From: Haemonchus contortus
Lineage: Eukaryota > Nematoda > Chromadorea > Rhabditida > Trichostrongylidae
Assembly (NCBI GenBank): GCA_000469685.2
Contig: LS997563.1
Location: 29,963,897 to 30,027,896 of the forward strand
DNA: 64,000 nucleotides
Direction of reading: 5' to 3'
Shown here: piece after piece, positions 57,480 through 64,000 of the stretch
Numbering within the stretch: position 1 is the first letter of the stretch
Layout of the letters: each line of letters opens with the position of its first letter
Program-made: the position numbers and the translations under genes
Notes under the pieces: generated by a model
Database searches by the model: none
Seen by the model: only the letters and a program-made list of their open reading frames with translations
What the model was told of the DNA's origin: nothing

Positions 57480-59265
57480 TGGCCTTAATATCTTGACAGC
57501 CTCTTCTGAATGGTCTCACCCAACTGGGAGCTTCTTCATATTCAGAAGAATGAGGCCAAATCTCCTAGCATATGGGTACCCGGCAGGTAGCGGGTAGCAG
57601 GGCTGGTAACAGGCCAAGCTACAAGATGAGGGTACCTTGTAGCTATACAGGCCACAACAGAGTGAACAAAGAGCTTGGTTACTAGAAGGGCCCCGAATCG
57701 CCTCCCAGACCACATCTCGGTCATTCAAATGGAAGTTTTAGCTGAACCAGTGTACAGGATACCAACTGCTCCCACAGCTTCTCAACATACGCAGGATGCA
57801 TGAGATATTCATGAATTGACCCAGCACAGTAGACACAAGGAGTCCATCCTCGGCTCCACCTGCACCTCTGGGCCTGGGCTAGGTGCGTATGATCCTCAAT
57901 TTTCCCTCCTATCTGCTACCTGGGGTCGCGCCACGTAGCCTCGTTACCAACCTGCTAGAGCTCCTTCATTGAGAACTACCCTCGGCGGAGGAGAACAATG
58001 GTTGTTTTGCTGAATTTGTATGAATCTTTCCAAATATAGTACTCATTACTAGTTTTCATTTTGGTCTGGTTGTTGAAGTAATTTTTCTACATTCATTTTC
58101 TTTTTGTTCCCATTGAACCTACCACTACGATAAGGCGCGGGAGCAGTGAAAACCAAGTGGTTCGCATCAGTAGGGACGAAACAATCACCAAGTAAAGCTT
58201 CTCACTTCTCTATTTACACCTACTACTCTTACTCCTTATTTTACTACAAAAATTGGAAGAAAATCAATTTATTAATATGTAAACAGACACCTTATGAATT
58301 ACCATGACCATCGCGGCCACATTCTACCTGTCCTGTCATTGTGATGAGTGATCAAAACCCGTTCTTATCACGCACCAACACTACTATTGATCTTTTCTTT
58401 CCCATCTGCATACGATTTTAGGTCATCCTGAAGAGTATTCCTAGACTTTCTTTGCACCCACAACATACCTACAATTCTTAAGGGGTTTTGTTGTTGGAGT
58501 ATGAGCATAGCTGGTTCGTTAGTTCACTGTAGGGTCCTTATCTTTTCTAGTCTGGCCTTATCAGTCGTGAGTATGTTCCGTCTAACGTTACAGCGCTCAC
58601 ACTCCATCAAGCATCGAGCCAAACTGTGGTTTTTCAGCTCCTGCGAGACTTTTTTCTTCGCGTATATAATTTTTTGCCCTTCCTAGAAACTCGAGTTTTT
58701 GAAGCTTGGCTACGCCATGCTCACAACTAATTACCTGGGTAGCTATGACAGTTTGTAAGGATTTCTGTTGAATTGTGTTTTCCTGTGTCTCCAAACAACT
58801 CATTGTTTACAACTGTCACCGTAACGATCTTGCTGACCAACAAAACGGGAATTGTAGAGCTCTGAGCATTATTGCAACATGAGTGGTTCTTTGATTACTA
58901 CTGATGTTGTCATACCAGGCTTGCTGCTCCCGACAGTCATACTAACACCATCTTCCCCACTGCCTACCTGCAGTACCATCCAACATCGAATACCTACAGC
59001 TTCGCATATGTAATAAAAAAAAGCCTTGGGGTCTACAAAGTGGTTATGAAAACTTCATCATATTGTAAACTTAAGCACCTGCCGAAAGGTCACAGTAAAC
59101 CATTGACCTTTTTTACTTTTATACCACAAACTACTCATTCCAAATCGCTCACTTGATTGTCACTCTTGTTCTTTCCCATGTTTGTACACCGTCTCCCACG
59201 AAAGCACACTTTCTTGCTTTTTTCGAATGATTTTATCTCATATTCAAGTACTCAATTATAGAGTT
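57480..59265. other. Intergenic region upstream of the DHS-28-like gene
   Basis: No gene is recognised. 'ggggtcgcgccacgta' near 57924 is the inverted counterpart of 'acgtggcgcgacccc' near 45085, so a dispersed repeat is present. The promoter of the downstream gene should lie near its 3' end, but no motif is diagnostic. An acceptor-like 'caattatag' lies 3 bases before the ATG at 59266 and might receive a spliced leader. Confidence 0.35.
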
Positions 59266-62200
59266 ATGGCACTCCGCTTTGATGGTCGTGTGGCAATAGT
59301 AACAGGAGCTGGAGGTGGACTAGGAAGGACGTATGCACTAGAACTGGCTAAGCGAGGATGTAAAGTTGTGGGTGAGCATATCTTCTTTGTATTTTTGGAA
59401 TTTCCTACTTCATTGCTATATTGACCAGTCCATAAGTGGACGAGTAAATTGTTGTGTGAGTTGTGCCTCCTCTGGAGTCAGCAGTAGAGTAATCCAATGC
59501 TCATTACATAATTGACATCAGGATCCGTTACCGTGCGTGGTTGGCCTACATAGTATGGGTCCTCTTGACCCTTTCCAAAATGAGACTTCTTGACACTTAG
59601 CCAAAAAGTCAATGGTGGGGGAGTGATTCTTTGACGGTAAGCGATCCCGTTTTAGGATAGGCACTTCCCTCAGTCGACCTTCGTTCAGAATAGTATTGGT
59701 CATCATAATTCCTAGTGGAAGCCAAATGTGTGTGTCATATGAATGGTAATGAGTAACACCAAAAGACTTCAGTCATCAGGGAACGGTACATGGCATGCGT
59801 TACGTCCTCTTCCAAGTGGGACTCGGCATCTAAATCGTTTAGACTTACTGACCAGTGATAGTTCCATTCATATACTGTGTATTATTGGTAGCGACTCGCA
59901 TTTCTCTCGAGTCTAGCGTCTTGCTAAGGTTAACAACTCAGCAATTCACTGCTCAACCTAAAAAGTATCAGGACTCATTATCACAGATTAGAACTTAACT
60001 ACCAACGGCCCAACAGTTCTTGTCATTCGTTCAGTCAGATGAATTTGAATCGATGATCATCTTATAAGTTTTGCAGTGAATGATCTCGGTGGTGATGCTC
60101 ACGGAACATCCGCATCTACTTCTATGGCTGATAAGGTAATAGCCTTTCAGTTTACTGGGTATGAAAGATTTGATATTGCCAAAACTCAGGTAGTGTCGGA
60201 AATCAGAGCTGCTGGTGGTCAAGCGGTTGCTAATTATGACAGTGTTGAGTTTGGTGAGAAAATTGTCAAAACAGCTGTCGACAGCTTCGGTAGAGTAGGT
60301 AAGCCGCTTTTCCTTCATTTTATGATACAATCCCTTATTTTAATTTGTAAAATTTTTCGATAGACATTGAAGTGCTCACAATCCGTGACATTCCCAATCA
60401 TGGTTCAAAGGTTGAGCTGTGAACTGGAGGCATGGTTCGCAAAAATTTCGAGTTGCAGAACGGAACTACTGGAATAGTGCAGTAAATAGCAGAACAATCG
60501 CAGATACTTCGAGAAATATGATGCTTCTAGAAGTAGTTAGCTCCCCGTATTCAGTTTCCAAGATAGAACGAGATTGTGATGACGAAAGAAACATTTGGAC
60601 GAGATTTTTCTCGCCTCAGAGAAGGCGTGCGTGCGATTGTGTTCAGAGTTGGTTAGAGCGTATGTACCTGGAACCAATCATTGCAATGATCCTAAGCTAC
60701 TGCATCCTTTTTAATGTTTTCTCATTTTAATACATTTTTCACATCCACACCGTCTTACGCTCGTACGCCCGAAACCAGTCCTATCGCAAACTGTATCTTC
60801 AAATGTTTTCTCTCCGTGGTTCCGAGTTTCTCGGAAGTTCGATAGTCCTCATTACTTTTTAATGTACCATACCATAATTAAACCCAAATTAGTAAGCTCG
60901 AAAAAAGTTTCATGCTGCAAATACTTATCCTGTTGCTCACAATTTTGTCGGCCTGCTGGATACGCGACAAATTCCTAAGCGCACAAGGTGAGTTGAGGAT
61001 TCTTGTGACCAAACGACGTACAGAGGTCGTGAAGGAGGAAGATTCCAGGGTAACATTATGGTAAATTATGTCTACTAGGCTTGATATTGTCTACAACTCT
61101 ATTGTAACCAACTTCAGAAAAGCAGAAAACGAGTAGATACATAATTAATTTAGTCTCTAGACGCTTGTAAAGTGTGTTATAAGAGTGATTATCCGGCAGA
61201 CCTAGTGACCATTTCATTACATTTTCTCAGACATTGTGATCAACAACGCTGGCATTCTACGTGATGTGTCTCTAGTGAAGATGAGCGATCTCGACTGGGG
61301 TTCGTGCTCTCGTATTCTTTTTTATTTTTTTTTTCAAATTGCTTTACATGTCAGCCGTTTCAAGAGGGACTACCTTCAGATCTCATTTTCAAAGTTCATG
61401 TGAAAGGGGCATATTCTGTAACCAAGGCTGCATGGCCTCATATGAGAAAACAGAACTATGGAAGAATCATTGTGACCTCATCAAACGCCGGTATTTATGG
61501 GAACTTTGGACAGGCCAACTATGCTGCCGGTAAGCTAAAAACTCATCCAAGCTTTGCCACGAGTGATTCTCCTCGTCCGGTTCTCTTGCACCTTTATTCG
61601 TCTTACAGCTAAATCGGCTCTGATTGGATTTTCCAATTCTCTGGCTCAGGAAGGAGCCAAATACAACATCATCGCCAATGCAGTAGTACCCACTGCTGGC
61701 TCACGATTGACCCAGACGGTGTTGCCCGAGGTAAGCTGCCATTCGGGAGTTAGCTTCATCCGCTGACTAACTAACAGTGGCGTTATAAATTGCTCTTTGT
61801 TCAGTCTCTTATCGAAGCATTGAAACCTGAGTACGTTACACCATTGGTAGTCAACCTTTGTCATGAATCGTTCACTGAAAGTGGCAAAGTATTTGAGGCC
61901 GGTGCAGGATGGTACGGAACATGTAAGTTCAGAGTGTTTCAGAAGAACCATCTAGGAATCTGGTCAAATGTTTTCTATTTCCAGTGCAGTACTACAGATC
62001 TCCAGGAAAACTTATGCCTAACGCTACAGCTGAAGATAGTGGGTGTTTTACTATCACTATACTAGTACTTTCCGAGTAACTTTTCCTGCTCTCCTTGATG
62101 CTTTTGCAAGCTAACCTACACTGTTTTAGTTCGGAAGAATTGGAGCCAGATTACTGATATGAACAATGCGAAACATTACGAAAGCATGCGCGATGTAATG

Positions 62201-63882
62201 ACTGAGCTTATGGGTATCATCGCAGAAATGGAAGCAAAGGGTGTGAGTTACCGTTTACTCGTTAGTTTTTTCTTACCAATAAAGAAAAAGTAGGGTGTTC
62301 GGAAAGTATCTATTGAAAGTTTGACAGCGTTCGGAATTGTCCCAGAATTTTCTGGAAGTCCCCATGGAAATACTATTATAAGATAAGACTATTCACTTGT
62401 ATGTGCCCAACATGTTCGTAGATATCATGATATTAAAGTCGATTGAACAGATCGTGGCTCATCCTGGAGCTTCAACTACAACCACAGCTGCTTATAAAGG
62501 GCTCTGACGCCAATACGTGACGTAGCTTACCATGGATCACAGTAAAAGAGCGTGAGGAGTCGATCTCGTTAAGAAGTAGCTGTGAAACATTGGGCTAGGG
62601 GGGGGGGGGCACCGACTACTTGAACTCGGTCCGTTTGATGGAAACGACCGTGCCTATTTTTCTGCCTCAGTCTGTCGCACTCTCGTTTGATCCACTATTC
62701 AACTGCTACATTTGTCTGACTAATGGAACCCCACCACCCAACCCGTGCCCTTCCCAGGGTTGGGTGGTGGGGATCGCGCGCGAAGGAATGTAGCAGGATG
62801 CAGCAGTAGGTAAGAATAAAATAATGATCGCATATTGATTGAGCTGTATGAAGAACGCTAGAGCTGTAATAGCGGCGAATGAGTGGTCCGTGACAGCCGC
62901 GTGCGGCGAGTCGATTACCCAAAATTGTTCCTAACGCCCGTCTCCCGTGGGGACCCATTAGTCAGACACCCAGGGTATTTTTCTCTGCGCTCTAACCTTT
63001 CACTGTCAGGGACGCAGAGTAAGCTGGATATGTGGCCCCTGTACATATGGATCGAATCTCTATAGAGTGTTTCCAAAACATCCCAAAAAATCTAGGCTAC
63101 TGCAGAAATTCCGGCCGATACATTCGATCGACCTACATGGTTGATAGGATGGGTGTCAGCCATGATGTCATTTGAGATAATAGCAATAGGCAGTTCATTC
63201 CATTCTTCAGAATGACAGTGGACTTTCCGGACAATCTGAATCCAAAGCAAACAGTGGATTCCCATCTCATATAAAATGTTCACCACTTTTCGAAGAAATG
63301 GATGCTGGAGTTAAGGTCGGTCTGGTCATTTGGTGAATTATTATATTAATTGTTATTTCTAATATCAAGTTATCTATATGTATTTAAGAGTGACCCTGCT
63401 ACAGTCAAGAACATCAAGGCGATCATTCTTTACATTATGACAGATGGACAAAAGGAAATCGGCAAATTCAGTGAGTTCAGGGCTGCTATGTATTGTTATT
63501 AGTGACAAGAGAATTGGCTATGACACCTGTCCACCTGAAAGTCGAGGTCAGGGCAATAAAACTGATTCCAGCCTTGGACTTCAAGAGCTCTTCTCCTTCG
63601 GTGTACTATGGTGACGTGAAGGATGGTCAGAAGCCTACAGTGACTGTGACTGTTTCTGATGATGACTTCTTAGAAATCGCAAGTGGAAAGCTGAATGCTC
63701 AGAAGGTAACCTGTTATTCCATCAGTGAGCCAGAGAAAAATAGGTCGTAATGGGAATCGAAAGGTATGGCAACTTACTACTTTCAGGCATTCATGAGTGG
63801 TAAACTGAAGGTCAAAGGAAATGTGATGCTTCTTCAAAAACTGCAAGCCATCCTCGATCAGAAAAGAAAATCGAAGTTATAG
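59266..63882 (+). CDS. dhs-28: Peroxisomal multifunctional enzyme, DHS-28/HSD17B4 type (SDR + SCP2)
   Basis: Thirteen exons join in phase to 409 aa: 59266-59371, 60077-60135, 60190-60298, 61231-61299, 61380-61529, 61609-61730, 61805-61922, 61985-62038, 62130-62240, 63296-63315, 63389-63470, 63572-63705, 63787-63882. Residues 13-20 'TGAGGGLG' form the NAD site; 'NNAGILRD' follows. Catalytic residues are Ser149, Tyr162 and Lys166 in '[19 protein letters not shown]'. The C-terminal SCP2 lipid-carrier domain includes '[20 protein letters not shown]' and '[17 protein letters not shown]'. The last three residues are SKL, a canonical PTS1 import signal. It should oxidise (3R)-hydroxyacyl-CoA in peroxisomal beta-oxidation. 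The hydratase domain of vertebrate HSD17B4 is absent, as in C. elegans DHS-28, which shortens ascaroside side chains. The tiny exon 63296-63315 is the least certain. Confidence 0.93.
62713..62968. repeat. Foldback element in the large dhs-28 intron
   Basis: 'tgtctgactaatggaacccca' is inverted at 62948-62968 (19 of 21 bases pair). Within the left part, 'ccccaccacccaaccc' (62729-62744) forms a perfect 16-bp hairpin with 62757-62772. It lies in the 1055-bp intron 62241-63295 and is probably a small MITE. Confidence 0.65.
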
Positions 63883-63957
63883 ATGATTTTATATAAAGAA
63901 TGAAGTCAAAATATTGTATTTCTTGTATTTCAACAAATGAAATGAAAGTATAGTACA

Positions 63958-63963
63958 AATAAA
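63958..63963 (+). promoter_or_regulatory. dhs-28: Poly(A) signal of the dhs-28-like gene
   Basis: AATAAA 76 bp after the stop codon, a typical nematode 3' UTR distance. Confidence 0.8.
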
Positions 63964-64000
63964 GTTCCTGTTGTGTGTGCGTAGTGTAGTGTCTGTTGCC

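Noticed and set aside
1..64000. CRISPR array, bacterial operon or phage-like block
   Set aside because: No regular spaced repeats and no prokaryotic gene structure; exons, splice sites and retroelements show nematode nuclear DNA.

Overview
The window looks like nuclear DNA of a clade V (strongylid/hookworm-like) parasitic nematode. The evidence is AT-rich intergenic DNA, genes split into many short exons with GT-AG introns, proteins that match nematode or general animal families, and a dense load of RTE-type LINEs, a mariner remnant, tRNA-derived SINEs and foldback MITEs. The genus cannot be fixed from the sequence alone. There is no sign of a bacterial operon, CRISPR array or rRNA.

Four cellular genes can be assembled by following reading frame and splice phase. 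(1) Minus strand, about 16151 to 6084: an MFSD8/CLN7-like major facilitator transporter in at least ten exons. (2) Plus strand, 25201 to 38524: a 25-exon gene of about 973 codons that matches ZFC3H1, the scaffold of the nuclear-exosome PAXT connection. It has an acidic 'EDGEV' N-terminal motif, an SR-rich region, proline-rich stretches, a coiled coil and a terminal C-x8-C-x4-C-x3-H zinc finger, and it stops just after the finger. (3) Plus strand, 42801 to about 47756: a 3-beta-hydroxysteroid dehydrogenase-like gene, with one junction unresolved. (4) Plus strand, 59266 to 63882: a complete 13-exon, 409-aa orthologue of DHS-28/HSD17B4 (SDR plus SCP2 domains) ending in the peroxisomal signal SKL.

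The rest is mostly repeats. 1-6083 holds SINEs and an 8-bp-TSD foldback MITE. 16152-25200 holds repeat copies, including two members of a TTAA-target MITE family, one with its empty site preserved 2 kb away. 38525-42800 is gene-poor. 49210-51365 is a tandem duplication in which only the first copy carries a deleted mariner. 52101-52510 is a second 8-bp-TSD MITE. 52868-56017 is an intact RTE-like LINE with a perfect 17-bp target-site duplication and a tRNA-like pol III promoter module as its 5' end. 56790-57470 and 14430-14960 are decayed RTE copies.

Biologically, genes 3 and 4 belong to steroid and peroxisomal beta-oxidation chemistry, which in Caenorhabditis feeds dauer hormone and ascaroside pheromone synthesis. 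Gene 2 is nuclear RNA surveillance and gene 1 a probable lysosomal transporter. Nothing shows that they are co-regulated. All exon models were made by eye from splice consensus, phase and family resemblance, and no alignment program was used.
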